DNA of 64,000 nt from Pseudomonas sp. LS.1a (GCF_022533585.1 NZ_CP092827.1:4861001-4925000); one strand, 5' to 3'. Shown: positions 17,423 to 26,876, numbered from the stretch's first letter. Numbers and translations are program-made. Notes: generated by a model not told the origin, from the letters alone.

Positions 17423-18130
17423 ATGCTTCACTGGAAACCCGAGCATCTTCATACGTTTGCCAGCGAACGCAGCCCACGGAAGCTGTTCGACATCGCGGTT
17501 TGCCTGGCACAGGACCTGGGCATGGAATATCTCGGGCTGAACATTCGCATCCAGATCGCCACGCAAACACCCAGACTGTACCTTTACAGCAATTACCCGA
17601 GCGGCTGGATCGAGCGCTATCAGGGCGACGAGCTCTACAAGCAGGACGCGGCCGCATACCTGAGCCACACCTCGACCATGCCAGTGCAATGGACCGACGA
17701 GCTGTATCGTGAAGCCCCGCAGTTTCGTGAAATCGCCTGCCAGCACGGTCTGCGCCATGGCTGGACACAGTCGCTGCACGATCTGCATCACAACGAAAGC
17801 CAGATCAGCGTGGCCAGGCCTGCCGGCAGCATCAATATGGCAGAGCTCTACGGCAAGGCCGGCAACGTGCAGTGGCTGTGCCACACCCTGCATGCGGTGC
17901 TTGGCGAACACCACCTCAATGCACTGTGCCCGCCGGCGCCGAAAATGAGCGATCGGGAACTTGAAGTGCTGAAATGGTCGGCCGCCGGCAAGACCGCCGC
18001 CGACGTGGCCTGCATCCTGTCGCTGTCGCAAAGCACGGTGAACTTCCATATCCGCAGTGTCATCACCAAGACCAACGCCGCCAACAAGGCCGGCGCCATC
18101 GCCATCGCCGCCCTGCGTGGCTGGATCTGA
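17423..18130 (+). CDS. ppoR: LuxR-type quorum-sensing solo regulator
   Basis: The 235-residue protein has an N-terminal autoinducer-binding domain (about 20-165) and a C-terminal LuxR HTH (about 175-235; MSDRELEVLKW, GKTAADVACILSLSQSTVNFH). Of the six classical acyl-HSL-pocket residues, W62, Y66, D75, W90 and a downstream Gly are present, but the Pro after Asp is Ala76. AAGGAG precedes ATG 17423 at proper spacing, better than ATG 17393. No luxI-type synthase is near, so it is a solo. From memory it corresponds to PpoR of P. putida, reported to bind acyl-HSLs. Confidence 0.85.
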   Translation: MLHWKPEHLHTFASERSPRKLFDIAVCLAQDLGMEYLGLNIRIQIATQTPRLYLYSNYPSGWIERYQGDELYKQDAAAYLSHTSTMPVQWTDELYREAPQFREIACQHGLRHGWTQSLHDLHHNESQISVARPAGSINMAELYGKAGNVQWLCHTLHAVLGEHHLNALCPPAPKMSDRELEVLKWSAAGKTAADVACILSLSQSTVNFHIRSVITKTNAANKAGAIAIAALRGWI

Positions 18131-18226
18131 CCTTCAAACCTGCGACCTTGGGCAAAGCCCTGTAGAATCGCCCGGCAAAGCCCGGAGCGAACCGCAACGG
18201 GCAGTTTCGTACCCGAGCCAGACGCC

Positions 18227-19351
18227 ATGCCCCTGTTGACCACCCCCTACGCCGAACTCGACCTGATCCGCCAGCCGGAACAGGCCAACGACCCGCTGCA
18301 GGCTTTCGATGCCGCCGACGAGTACCTGCTTGCGCAGCTGCACGAACAGGCCCCCGCGGCCAACTGCCGGGTGCTGGTGCTCAATGACAGCTTTGGCGCC
18401 CTGGCCGCCAGCCTGGCGGGCAAGCTGCAGGTGGTCAGCAGTGGCGATTCGCACCTGGCGCACCTGGCCCTGGAAAAGAACCTGGCGCGCAATGGCCTGC
18501 CGTTCGACAGCGTGCCGTTCGTGCCGGCCAGCGAATACTGGCAAGGCCCGTTCGACCGGGTGCTGGTGCGCGTGCCCAAGACCCTGGCCCTGCTCGAAGA
18601 ACAGCTGATCCGCCTGCAAGGCCACCTGGCGCCCGGTGCACAGGTGATTGCCGGGGCGATGATCAAGCACCTGCCACGGGCTGCCGGTGACCTTATGGAG
18701 AAGTACATCGGCCCGGTGCAGGCCTCGCTGGCGCAAAAAAAGGCTCGGTTGCTGACAGCAACGGTGGCCGAACGGCCTGTCGCCCGCTCGCCCTACCCTA
18801 GCCGCTACCGTCTTGACGCGCCGGCGCTGGAGTTGGTCAACCACGCCAACGTGTTCTGCCGTGAGGGTCTGGACATCGGCACCCGGGCGTTCCTCCCGCA
18901 CCTGCCCCGCGAACTGGGCCGTGCGCGGGTGGCGGACCTGGGTTGCGGCAACGGCGTGCTGGCGATAGCCAGCGCCCTGGACAACCCGGATGCCCAGTAC
19001 ACCCTGGTCGACGAGTCGTACATGGCGGTGCAATCGGCACAAGAGAACTGGCAGGCCGCGCTGGGTGAGCGCCCGGCGGTGTTCGAGGCAGCCGATGGGT
19101 TGGCGGGGGTGGAGAAGCAGTCGCTGGACGTGGTGCTGTGCAACCCGCCGTTCCACCAGCAGCAGGTAGTGGGTGACTTCCTCGCCTGGCGCATGTTCCA
19201 GCAGGCGCGGGAAGCGCTGGTGGTGGGCGGTGCGCTGTATATCGTGGGTAACCGGCACCTGGGCTATCACAGCAAGCTGGCGCGGTTGTTCCGTGGGGTT
19301 GAGCAGGTGGCCGCAACGCCCAAGTTCGTTATCCTGAAAGCCCGCAAGTAA
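18227..19351 (+). CDS. rlmG: 23S rRNA (guanine-N2)-methyltransferase RlmG
   Basis: The 374-residue protein methylates G1835 (E. coli numbering) of 23S rRNA using SAM. It has the duplicated RsmC/RlmG layout: a degenerate N-terminal methyltransferase-like half and an active C-terminal half with VADLGCGNGVLAIA (SAM motif I, about residue 235) and the catalytic NPPFHQ at about 305-310. The length is close to E. coli RlmG (378). It is transcribed alone and ends at a REP pair. Confidence 0.93.
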   Translation: MPLLTTPYAELDLIRQPEQANDPLQAFDAADEYLLAQLHEQAPAANCRVLVLNDSFGALAASLAGKLQVVSSGDSHLAHLALEKNLARNGLPFDSVPFVPASEYWQGPFDRVLVRVPKTLALLEEQLIRLQGHLAPGAQVIAGAMIKHLPRAAGDLMEKYIGPVQASLAQKKARLLTATVAERPVARSPYPSRYRLDAPALELVNHANVFCREGLDIGTRAFLPHLPRELGRARVADLGCGNGVLAIASALDNPDAQYTLVDESYMAVQSAQENWQAALGERPAVFEAADGLAGVEKQSLDVVLCNPPFHQQQVVGDFLAWRMFQQAREALVVGGALYIVGNRHLGYHSKLARLFRGVEQVAATPKFVILKARK

Positions 19352-19464
19352 GCCTGTACCGGCCCTATCGCCGGCAAGCCAGCTCCAGCAGGTACTGCAC
19401 TGCATTCACGGGCAGTGCAGTACCTGTGGGAGCTGGTTTGCCGGCGATAGGGCCAGAACAGGCT
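19352..19464. repeat. REP pair (BIME) of the CCGGCAAGCC subtype
   Basis: GCCTGTACCGGCCCTATCGC...GCCAGCTCCA and its mirror TGGGAGCTGGTTTGCCGGCG...CAGGC form two REP units, with GTACTGCACTGCA/TGCAGTACC also mirrored between them. It lies between rlmG and the cio operon. Confidence 0.9.
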
Positions 19465-19468
19465 TATC

Positions 19469-19624
19469 TCAATGGGTGGTCAGCCCCGCGGCCCCCATGA
19501 ACAGGCGCATCACCCAGGCCGCCACACCCAGAGCCGCCACGCTCATCGCCCAGATCAGCAGCAGCCAACCCAGCCGCTGCCACAGGGGTTTCTTCTCGTC
19601 CAAACCATGCTTGCCGGTCATCAT
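19469..19624 (-). CDS. DUF2474-type small subunit of cyanide-insensitive oxidase (CydX/CioZ-like)
   Basis: A 51-residue frame starts with ATGATG at 19624 behind AGGAGGGCCGC and ends with TGA at 19469. It reads MMTGKHGLDEKKPLWQRLGW, then one membrane helix LLLIWAMSVAALGVAAWVM, then a short tail ending LTTH. Soluble N-terminus, a PLWQRLGW lead and one helix match DUF2474 proteins found 3' of cioAB. It lies 9 bp after cioB. By analogy with CydX it probably stabilises the bd-type oxidase; this has to be inferred. Confidence 0.82.
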   Translation of the reverse strand: MMTGKHGLDEKKPLWQRLGWLLLIWAMSVAALGVAAWVMRLFMGAAGLTTH

Positions 19625-19633
19625 GCGGCCCTC

Positions 19634-20641
19634 CTAGTGATAGCCGTCTTCATGGGTAACCTTGCCGCGGAACACGTAATAGCTCCAGAAGGTATACATG
19701 AGGATGAACGGCAGGATGAACAGGGTGCCCACCAGCATGAAGCCCTGGCTCTGCGGTGGCGCCGCGGCGTCCCAGATCGAGATTGACGGCGGGATGATAT
19801 TCGGCCACAGGCTGATGCCCAGGCCGCTGTAACCAAGGAAGATCAGCACCAACGTCAGCAGGAACGGCGTGTAGTGGGCATTGCGCGCCACCGCCTTGAG
19901 CAACCCGTAGAAGGTTACCAGCACCAGCAGCGGCACCGGCATGAACCAGACCAGGTTAGGCATGCTGAACCAGCGCTCGGCAATCTGCGGGTAGGCGATC
20001 GGTGTCCACAGGCTGACGATGCCGATCACCACCAGCAGCACCAGCGCCAACGGCCGGGCGATGTCGTGCATCTTCTGCTGCAGCGCCCCTTCGGTCTTCA
20101 TGATCAGCCAGGTGCAGCCCAACAGGGTGTAGGCAACGATCAGCCCCAGGCCGCAGAACAGGCTGAACGGGGTCAGCCAGTCAAGTGTGCCGCCGGCGAA
20201 ATGCCGGTCGACCACCTTGAAGCCTTCGAGGAAGGCGCCCAGCGCCACGCCCTGGAAGAAGGTGGCAATCAGCGAGCCCCAGATGAACGCCTTGTCCCAG
20301 ATATGGCGCTTGTCGGCCTTGGCCTTGAAGCGGAACTCGAAGGCCACGCCGCGGAAGATCAGGCCGATCAGCATCAGGATCAATGGCAGGTACAGGGCCT
20401 CCAGCACTACCGAATAAGCCATCGGGAATGCCCCGAACAGCCCGGCACCGCCCAGCACCAGCCAGGTTTCGTTGCCGTCCCACACGGGGGCGACGGTGTT
20501 CATCATCACATCGCGGTCATGCTCGCCCTTGACGAACGGGAAGAGCATGCCGATCCCCAGGTCGAAACCATCCATCACCACATACATCATGACGCCGAAG
20601 ATGATGATCACGGCCCAGATCAGCGGAAGGTCGATACCCAT
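19634..20641 (-). CDS. cioB: Cyanide-insensitive cytochrome bd-type quinol oxidase, subunit II
   Basis: The 335-residue membrane protein is CydB/CioB. It begins MGIDLPLIWAVIIIFGVMMY and carries the family motif VWDGNETWLVLGGAGLFGAFP near residue 53, with about eight to nine membrane helices. With CioA it forms the non-haem-copper oxidase that reduces O2 with ubiquinol and tolerates cyanide. It starts 3 bp after cioA and is followed by the DUF2474 gene; the three form one operon. Confidence 0.95.
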   Translation of the reverse strand: MGIDLPLIWAVIIIFGVMMYVVMDGFDLGIGMLFPFVKGEHDRDVMMNTVAPVWDGNETWLVLGGAGLFGAFPMAYSVVLEALYLPLILMLIGLIFRGVAFEFRFKAKADKRHIWDKAFIWGSLIATFFQGVALGAFLEGFKVVDRHFAGGTLDWLTPFSLFCGLGLIVAYTLLGCTWLIMKTEGALQQKMHDIARPLALVLLVVIGIVSLWTPIAYPQIAERWFSMPNLVWFMPVPLLVLVTFYGLLKAVARNAHYTPFLLTLVLIFLGYSGLGISLWPNIIPPSISIWDAAAPPQSQGFMLVGTLFILPFILMYTFWSYYVFRGKVTHEDGYH

Positions 20642-20644
20642 GGT

Positions 20645-22081
20645 TCAGTTCCCCTTGCTCAGGCTGGCGGAGTTGGCCTCTCGGCCATCATCGGCGGCGG
20701 ACAGCGGCCGCGCCGGCGTGCGTTTGGTGCCTGGGCCACCGGGGCTGTGCTCGTCACCCTCACCGGTCTGCGGCCCTTTGCGCACCAGGCGCATCATGTA
20801 GCCAAGGCCGGTGCCGAACAGGGCGAAGTACACCACCACGAAGGCCACCAGGGTGAAGCCGAGCTGGGCATAACTGTGGTTCGACACACCGTCTGCCGTG
20901 CGCATCAGGCCATACACCACCCAGGGTTGGCGGCCGATTTCGGTGGTGAACCAGCCGGCCAGCAGCGCGATCAACCCGGAAGGCCCCATCCACAGGGCCA
21001 GGTACAGGAACGGCCGCGAGGTGTAGAGCGTGCCGCGCTTGCGCAGCCAGAGGCTCCACAGGCCGACGAAGATCATCAGGAAACCCAGCCCGACCATGAT
21101 CCGGAACGACCAGAAGACGATGGTCGAGTTAGGCCGGTCTTCGGGCGGGAACTCCTTCATCGCCGGCACCTGCTTGTCCAGGCTGTGGGTCAGGATCAGG
21201 CTGCCGAGTGCCGGAATCTCGAGCTTGAAGCGGGTGGTTTCGGCCTGCATGTCGGGGATGCCGAACAAGATCAGCGGGGTCGGCTCGCCGGGCACGTTCT
21301 CCCAGTGGCCTTCGATGGCGGCGATCTTCACCGGCTGGTGCTTGAGCGTGTTGAGGCCATGGAAGTCACCGATCACCGCCTGGATCGGGGCGACGATCAG
21401 CGCCATCCACATGGCCATCGACAGCATCTTGCGCACTGCCGGGTTGTCACGCCCGCGCAGCAGGTGCCAGGCCGCCGAGGCACCGACGAAGAAGGCAGTG
21501 GAGACGAACGCGGCAGTGGCCATGTGCGCCAGGCGGTAGGGGAACGAGGGGTTGAACACCACTGCCAGCCAGTCCACCGGCACCACCCGGCCATCGATGA
21601 TCTCGTGGCCTTGTGGGGTCTGCATCCAACTGTTGGAGGCGAGGATCCAGAAGGTCGAGACCAGGGTGCCAAGCGCCACCATCACCGTGGAGAAGAAGTG
21701 CAAGCCACGGCCGACGCGGTTCCAGCCAAACAGCATGACCCCCAGGAAGCCGGCCTCGAGAAAGAACGCGGTCAGCACCTCGTAAGTGAGCAGCGGGCCG
21801 GTAATGGCGCCGGCGAAGTCGGAGAAGCGGCTCCAGTTGGTGCCGAACTGGTAGGCCATGACCAACCCGGAAACCACGCCCATGCCGAAGTTGACGGCGA
21901 AGATTTTCGACCAGAAGTGATAAAGGTCACGGTAGACCTGGTTATTGGTCCGCAGCCAGAGGCCTTCGAGGACTGCCAGGTAGCTCGCCAGGCCAATGGT
22001 GATGGCCGGGAACAGGATATGAAACGACACGGTAAAGGCAAACTGCATTCGGGCGAGTTCCAAGGCCTCTATTCCGAACAT
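20645..22081 (-). CDS. cioA: Cyanide-insensitive cytochrome bd-type quinol oxidase, subunit I
   Basis: The 478-residue protein is CydA/CioA, carrying haems b558, b595 and d. Early residues ALELARMQFAFTVSFHILFP contain a haem-ligand His. GRQPW is conserved (TEIGRQPWVVYG, about residue 390). The region between helices 6 and 7 is short, i.e. the Q-loop lacks the insertion seen in E. coli CydA, which is typical of the CIO group. A perfect ANR box lies 147 bp upstream of the ATG, consistent with oxygen control. Confidence 0.95.
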   Translation of the reverse strand: MFGIEALELARMQFAFTVSFHILFPAITIGLASYLAVLEGLWLRTNNQVYRDLYHFWSKIFAVNFGMGVVSGLVMAYQFGTNWSRFSDFAGAITGPLLTYEVLTAFFLEAGFLGVMLFGWNRVGRGLHFFSTVMVALGTLVSTFWILASNSWMQTPQGHEIIDGRVVPVDWLAVVFNPSFPYRLAHMATAAFVSTAFFVGASAAWHLLRGRDNPAVRKMLSMAMWMALIVAPIQAVIGDFHGLNTLKHQPVKIAAIEGHWENVPGEPTPLILFGIPDMQAETTRFKLEIPALGSLILTHSLDKQVPAMKEFPPEDRPNSTIVFWSFRIMVGLGFLMIFVGLWSLWLRKRGTLYTSRPFLYLALWMGPSGLIALLAGWFTTEIGRQPWVVYGLMRTADGVSNHSYAQLGFTLVAFVVVYFALFGTGLGYMMRLVRKGPQTGEGDEHSPGGPGTKRTPARPLSAADDGREANSASLSKGN

Positions 22082-22227
22082 GGTGCTTCCTCTTCAGATA
22101 ATCCGGCGTCCGGGCCGCTGGCCCCGTCGCCCACTGCCCCCACGGTAGTCGAGTGCGGCGCGTTGGAATTGTTCTGTTCGATCGCAGGGATTTCGGCCCG
22201 AGGGCCCGATCGTTACATCTGGAACGA

Positions 22228-22241
22228 TTGATCCAGATCAA
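22228..22241 (-). promoter_or_regulatory. ANR/FNR box upstream of cioAB
   Basis: TTGATCCAGATCAA matches the FNR/ANR consensus TTGAT-N4-ATCAA in all ten fixed positions. It lies in the 344-bp gap between cioA and the divergent MFS gene, 147 bp from the cioA ATG and 185 bp from the MFS ATG. Control of cioAB by the oxygen-sensing Fe-S regulator ANR is known in P. putida and P. aeruginosa. Nothing else could be identified in this gap. Confidence 0.88.
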
Positions 22242-22425
22242 CGATTGCTAGGAAGCATAGTCCTGAATGGCCTGACGGGCCGTGTGGTTGATTGCCGCGT
22301 GACCCGTTGCCCCACCCCCTTTCATGACGCGTGAAAAAGTGCCGACCCCGGCAAACAGTAACCGGTTGTTACAAACAGATGATACGCTGCGCCCCCCTCT
22401 ACTGCGCCGAGGCCCCTGGTTTCCG

Positions 22426-23646
22426 ATGTCCGATTCCGCACCGCAGTTGTTGCGTCACCACCGCCCTTTCCTGGCCTTCTGGCTGGCCCGCGTGTTCACC
22501 GCCAGCGGCTTCCAGATGCTTACCGTGGCCATTGGCTGGCACCTCTACCAGTTGACCGGCAATGTGCTGGACCTGGGCCTGGTCGGCCTGGTCGAGTTCG
22601 CCCCTCGGGTGCTGTTCATGCTGCACACCGGGCATGTCGCCGACCGCTATGACCGGCGCAAGGTCGCAGCGCTGTGCCAGAGCCTGCAGGGGCTGATAGC
22701 CCTGGCACTGGCGCTGGGCAGCGCAACCGACAACGTCACCCGCGAGCTGATCTTCGCCCTCGCCTTCCTGCTCGGTGCCACGCGTTCGTTCGAAATGCCG
22801 GCGACCCAGGCGCTGCTGCCCAACGTGGTACCGGCCGGGCTGTTCCCGCGCGCGGTGGCGGCTTCGGCCTCGGCCACCCAGACGGCAACCATCGTGGCAC
22901 CGGCGGTGGGCGGTTTCCTGTATGCCTTCGGCAGCATCTGGGTATACGGCCCCACCGTAGCCCTGTACGCCATCGCCTGTGTGCTGACCTTGAGCCTGCA
23001 GGCACGCGGCCAGGTGGCCCAGCGCGGGCGCGCCAGCATCGAATCGCTGCTGGCCGGTATCCGCTTCATCCGTAGCCGGCCCGACATTCTGGGCGCCATC
23101 TCGCTGGACCTGTTCGCCGTACTGCTGGGCGGGGCCACCGCGCTGCTGCCAGTGTTCGCCAAGGACATCCTGCTGACCGGCCCGCTGGGCCTGGGCCTGC
23201 TGCGCTCGGCGCCAGCGGTGGGAGCGTTGCTGATGTCGCTTTGGCTGGCGCGCTTCCCGTTCGAGCGCAACGTTGGGCGGACCATGTTCACGGCAGTGGG
23301 CGTGTTCGGCGTGGCGACCATCGCCTTTGGCCTGTCGACCTCGTTCTGGTTCTCGCTGGCAGTACTGGTGGTGCTGGGCGCGGCGGACATGATCAGCATG
23401 GTCATCCGCGGCGCCTTCGTGCAGCTGGAGACGCCGGACGAAATGCGCGGGCGGGTGAGCGCGGTGAACGGCTTGTTCATTGGTGCCTCGAACCAGCTCG
23501 GCGAGTTCGAATCGGGGGTTACGGCGCACTGGTTTGGGACGGTGCCGGCGGTGGTACTGGGCGGAGTGGGCACTTTAGTGGTGACTGGGGTGTGGATAAG
23601 ACTGTTCCCCACACTGGCCAAGCGAGATCGGTTGCATAACGGTTGA
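22426..23646 (+). CDS. MFS transporter, EntS/DHA3-like
   Basis: The 406-residue protein has twelve predicted membrane segments in the pattern of the major facilitator superfamily. The loop between helices 2 and 3 reads GHVADRYDRRKV, the classical G-x3-D-R-x-G/D-RR-K motif, and the start (RPFLAFWLARVFTASGFQM) is like the DHA3 group, which includes the enterobactin exporter EntS. I chose ATG 22426 because family similarity begins there. It is monocistronic, divergent from cioA. No siderophore gene is near, so the substrate is unknown. Confidence 0.82.
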   Translation: MSDSAPQLLRHHRPFLAFWLARVFTASGFQMLTVAIGWHLYQLTGNVLDLGLVGLVEFAPRVLFMLHTGHVADRYDRRKVAALCQSLQGLIALALALGSATDNVTRELIFALAFLLGATRSFEMPATQALLPNVVPAGLFPRAVAASASATQTATIVAPAVGGFLYAFGSIWVYGPTVALYAIACVLTLSLQARGQVAQRGRASIESLLAGIRFIRSRPDILGAISLDLFAVLLGGATALLPVFAKDILLTGPLGLGLLRSAPAVGALLMSLWLARFPFERNVGRTMFTAVGVFGVATIAFGLSTSFWFSLAVLVVLGAADMISMVIRGAFVQLETPDEMRGRVSAVNGLFIGASNQLGEFESGVTAHWFGTVPAVVLGGVGTLVVTGVWIRLFPTLAKRDRLHNG

Positions 23647-23651
23647 TCTGT

Positions 23652-23763
23652 AGCCTGTACCGGCCCTTTCGCGGGTAAACCCGCTCCCACCAGGAGCGCG
23701 TCGCCATCAGGCCTGGTGGGGTACCTGTGGGAGCGGGTTCACCCGCGAAGAGGCCGGCACAGG
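23652..23763. repeat. REP pair (BIME)
   Basis: GCCTGTACCGGCCCTTTCGC... and its mirror ...GCGAAGAGGCCGGCACAGG form two REP units after the MFS gene. Confidence 0.92.
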
Positions 23764-23925
23764 GAAAAAATTACCATTCCCCAACGGCGATAGGCCCCCG
23801 CCAAGCATGCTGGTATGATGCGCGGCTTTTTTCCGCCCCACACAAAACCACGGCAACCGGTACGGTCTGTGCTTTGCTGATGGGGTCGATACATTCATGG
23901 CGCCGGGGGCGCCTTGGGAGCGGGC

Positions 23926-25221
23926 ATGCTGGAAAGGCTGTTTCAACTGAAAGCACACAACACCAATGTGCGCACCGAGATTCTCGCGGGCGTCACCACC
24001 TTCCTGGCCATGGCCTACATCCTGTTCGTCAACCCGAGCATCCTCGGCGAGACCGGCATGGACAAGGGTGCGATCTTCGTCGCCACCTGCCTGGCCGCGG
24101 CCATCGGCTCGGTGACCATGGGCCTGATCGCCAACTACCCGATCGCCCTGGCGCCGGGCATGGGCCTGAACGCGTTCTTTACCTACACCGTGGTCCTGCA
24201 CATGGGCCACACCTGGCAAGTGGCGCTGGGCGCGGTGTTCCTGTCAGCGGTGATGTTCTTCCTGCTGTCGATCTTCCGCATCCGCGAATGGATCGTGAAC
24301 AGCATCCCGCTGCCGCTGCGTTCGGCCATCGCCGCGGGTATCGGCCTGTTCCTGGCGCTGATTGCTCTGCATAACGCGGGCATCGTCGTCGATAACCCGG
24401 CTACCCTGGTGGGCCTGGGCGACCTCAAGCAGCCAGCACCGATCCTCGCCACCCTGGGCTTCTTCCTGATCGTCGGCCTGGAGTCGCTGAAAGTGCGCGG
24501 CGCCGTGCTGATCGGCATTCTCGCCGTAACCATCGCCTCGATCCTGATGGGCGTGACACCATTCGGCGGCGTGGTCTCGATGCCGCCATCGCTGGCCCCG
24601 ACCTTCCTGCAACTGGACATCGCCGGCGCGCTGGACGTGGGCTTGATCAGCGTGATCTTCGCCTTCCTGTTCGTCGACCTGTTCGACAACTCCGGTACCC
24701 TGATCGGCGTGGCCAAGCGCGCCGGGCTGATGGGCAAGGACGGCCACATGCCGAAGATGGGCCGTGCCCTGATCGCCGACAGCACTGCAGCCATGGCCGG
24801 CTCCCTGCTGGGCACCTCGACCACCACCAGCTACATCGAATCCGCCGCAGGCGTGAGCGCTGGTGGCCGCACCGGCCTGACCGCCATCGTGGTCGCGGTA
24901 CTGTTCCTGCTGGCGCTGTTCTTCGCCCCGCTGGCCGGTAGCGTGCCGGCCTTCGCCACGGCCCCGGCGCTGCTGTTCGTCGCGGTGCTGATGGCCTCGG
25001 GCCTGGCGGAAATAAACTGGGACGACGTCACCGAAGCCGCACCGGTGGTAGTGACCGCCCTGGCCATGCCGCTGACCTACTCGATCGCCAACGGCATCGC
25101 CTTCGGCTTCATTTCCTGGACCGCCGTCAAGCTGATCTCCGGCCGCCACCGCGACCTGAACCCGGCCCTGGTGATCCTTTCCATCCTGTTCGTCATCAAG
25201 CTGGGCTGGTTCAACGCATGA
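23926..25221 (+). CDS. NCS2-family purine permease (AzgA/PbuG type)
   Basis: The 431-residue protein is a hypoxanthine/guanine/adenine-type permease. It starts [20 protein letters not shown] and has the AzgA-family blocks [28 protein letters not shown] and [17 protein letters not shown]. About 12-14 membrane segments are visible. ATG 23926 follows GGGAGCGGGC; the TTG 12 bases upstream is less likely. The stop overlaps the trmA start (ATGA), so the two are translationally coupled, an odd pairing of purine uptake with tRNA modification. Confidence 0.92.
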   Translation: MLERLFQLKAHNTNVRTEILAGVTTFLAMAYILFVNPSILGETGMDKGAIFVATCLAAAIGSVTMGLIANYPIALAPGMGLNAFFTYTVVLHMGHTWQVALGAVFLSAVMFFLLSIFRIREWIVNSIPLPLRSAIAAGIGLFLALIALHNAGIVVDNPATLVGLGDLKQPAPILATLGFFLIVGLESLKVRGAVLIGILAVTIASILMGVTPFGGVVSMPPSLAPTFLQLDIAGALDVGLISVIFAFLFVDLFDNSGTLIGVAKRAGLMGKDGHMPKMGRALIADSTAAMAGSLLGTSTTTSYIESAAGVSAGGRTGLTAIVVAVLFLLALFFAPLAGSVPAFATAPALLFVAVLMASGLAEINWDDVTEAAPVVVTALAMPLTYSIANGIAFGFISWTAVKLISGRHRDLNPALVILSILFVIKLGWFNA

Positions 25222-26303
25222 GTGCTGCTTTCGACCCCTCCTCCTACGCCACCCAGCTGGACGCCAAGGTGGCCCGGCTGCGCGAGCTGCTGGCGCCGTT
25301 CGGCGCGCCGGAGCCGGCTGTTTTCGACTCGCCGCGCGAGCATTACCGCCTGCGCGCCGAGTTCCGCCTGTGGCGCGAAGACGGCCAGCGCCACTACGCC
25401 ATGTTCGCCCCGGGCGAGAAGCACAAGGCGATCCTGATCGACGACTTCCCCATCGCCAGCCAGCGCATCAATGCACTGATGCCACGCCTGAAGGCGGCCT
25501 GGCAGGCCAGCGAGGAACTGGGCAACCGCCTGTTCCAGGTGGAGTTCCTCACCACCCTGGCCGGCGATGCCATGGTCACCCTGTGCTACCACCGCCCGCT
25601 GGACGAGGCCTGGGAAGTGGCCGCACGGCAACTGGCCGAAGAGCTGGGCGTGAGCATCATTGGCCGCTCCAAGGGCAAGCGCCTGGTGATCGGCCGTGAC
25701 TACGCGGTGGAAAAGCTCGACGTCGCTGGCCGTGTGTTCAGCTATCGCCAGCCGGAAGGCGCGTTCACCCAGCCCAACGGCGCGGTGAACCAGAAGATGC
25801 TGAGCTGGGCCTTCGAGGCCATTGGCGAGCGTGACGACGACCTGCTGGAGCTGTACTGCGGCAACGGCAACTTCACCCTGCCGCTGGCCACTCGCGTGCG
25901 CCAGGTGCTGGCTACCGAGATCAGCAAGACCTCGGTCAATGCCGCATTGAGCAACCTCGACGAGAACGCTGTGGATAACGTGCGGCTGGTGCGCCTGTCG
26001 GCAGAAGAGCTGACCCAGGCGCTGAATGAGGTGCGACCGTTCCGCCGACTGGAAGGCATCGACCTGAAGAGCTACGCGTTCGGTACGGTGTTCGTCGACC
26101 CGCCGCGGGCGGGGATGGATCCGGATACCTGCGAGCTGACCCGGCGTTTCGAGCGGATCCTGTACATCTCGTGCAACCCGGAGACACTGGCAGCGAACAT
26201 TGCCCAGTTGCACGACACCCACCGCATCGAGCGGTGCGCATTGTTTGACCAGTTCCCTTATACCCACCACATGGAAAGTGGGGTATTGCTGGTACGCCGA
26301 TAG
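25218..26303 (+). CDS. trmA: tRNA (uracil-5-)-methyltransferase
   Basis: The 361-residue enzyme makes m5U54 (ribothymidine) in the T-loop of tRNAs using SAM. The SAM site [14 protein letters not shown] is near residue 212. [11 protein letters not shown] near 292 is the D-P-P-R motif, and Cys319 in YISCNPETL is the nucleophile. A C-terminal Glu follows in the AALF...PYTHHMES block. Length fits E. coli TrmA (366). It overlaps the purine permease by 4 bp. Confidence 0.96.
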   Translation: MSAAFDPSSYATQLDAKVARLRELLAPFGAPEPAVFDSPREHYRLRAEFRLWREDGQRHYAMFAPGEKHKAILIDDFPIASQRINALMPRLKAAWQASEELGNRLFQVEFLTTLAGDAMVTLCYHRPLDEAWEVAARQLAEELGVSIIGRSKGKRLVIGRDYAVEKLDVAGRVFSYRQPEGAFTQPNGAVNQKMLSWAFEAIGERDDDLLELYCGNGNFTLPLATRVRQVLATEISKTSVNAALSNLDENAVDNVRLVRLSAEELTQALNEVRPFRRLEGIDLKSYAFGTVFVDPPRAGMDPDTCELTRRFERILYISCNPETLAANIAQLHDTHRIERCALFDQFPYTHHMESGVLLVRR

Positions 26304-26425
26304 AGGCGCGGATAAAAGGGTCACCCTGGCTTGCCAAAGCTCCATCCAGCGAGAAGCTATTCCAAATGGAAAAAGCAATTGCACGCCGTTAAGTTCAGGC
26401 CTTCGACCATCGGAGGCCAGACCCC

Positions 26426-26866
26426 ATGCCCAAACTCAACACAACCCTACTGATCATGCTGCTCGTCAGTGCTGCGATGGCCAATGCCGGTAATGAGGAT
26501 GTAATTTCCATACCTGATCATGCTGAACTGGAATGGAAGCCTTTACCGCCCGGAGGAGCCATGATCAGTTACGCCAATCTGATGGGTGAATTGACTGGGG
26601 CACAGCCCTATTCCGCGCTTATCAAGATCAGGAAGGGAACACACGCCTTTGCTCACACTCACAGCGCCAGCATTTCGAAAGTGGTGCTTGAAGGAACCGC
26701 TTTCACAGTGGTCGAGGGCACGCGCACCGAATACCCGACGGGCAGCTTCCTGCGGATACCTGCAGGAGTTGCCCATGAAAGCGGCTGCGTTGCTGCCTCT
26801 AACTGCCTGCTCTACGTTCATCAACCCAAAGGCTACGATGTCGAGCAGACTTCGAAACAGCCTTAA
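26426..26866 (+). CDS. Secreted cupin-domain protein
   Basis: The 146-residue protein starts behind CGGAGG. Residues 1-21 (MPKLNTTLLIMLLVSAAMANA) form a signal peptide. Cupin motif 1 is KGTHAFAHTHSASISKVVLEG (H-x-H near residue 78) and motif 2 is GSFLRIPAGVAHESG, so a metal site of the cupin type is likely. Base composition is more AT-rich than the neighbours, which suggests later acquisition. A palindrome TTCCAAATGGAA lies about 55 bp upstream. The substrate is unknown. Confidence 0.78.
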   Translation: MPKLNTTLLIMLLVSAAMANAGNEDVISIPDHAELEWKPLPPGGAMISYANLMGELTGAQPYSALIKIRKGTHAFAHTHSASISKVVLEGTAFTVVEGTRTEYPTGSFLRIPAGVAHESGCVAASNCLLYVHQPKGYDVEQTSKQP

Positions 26867-26876
26867 ACCCATGCGC

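Noticed and set aside
19874..22231. 785-codon plus-strand frame opposite cioAB
   Set aside because: Spans two real genes in antisense; no start signal and no motif.
14225..23763. Repeated palindromes that could suggest a CRISPR array
   Set aside because: Repeats are scattered, in inverted pairs and without regular spacers; they are REP/BIME elements.
23764..23925. Possible purine riboswitch before the AzgA-type permease
   Set aside because: I could not recognise the conserved core of a purine or xanthine riboswitch in this 160-bp leader.
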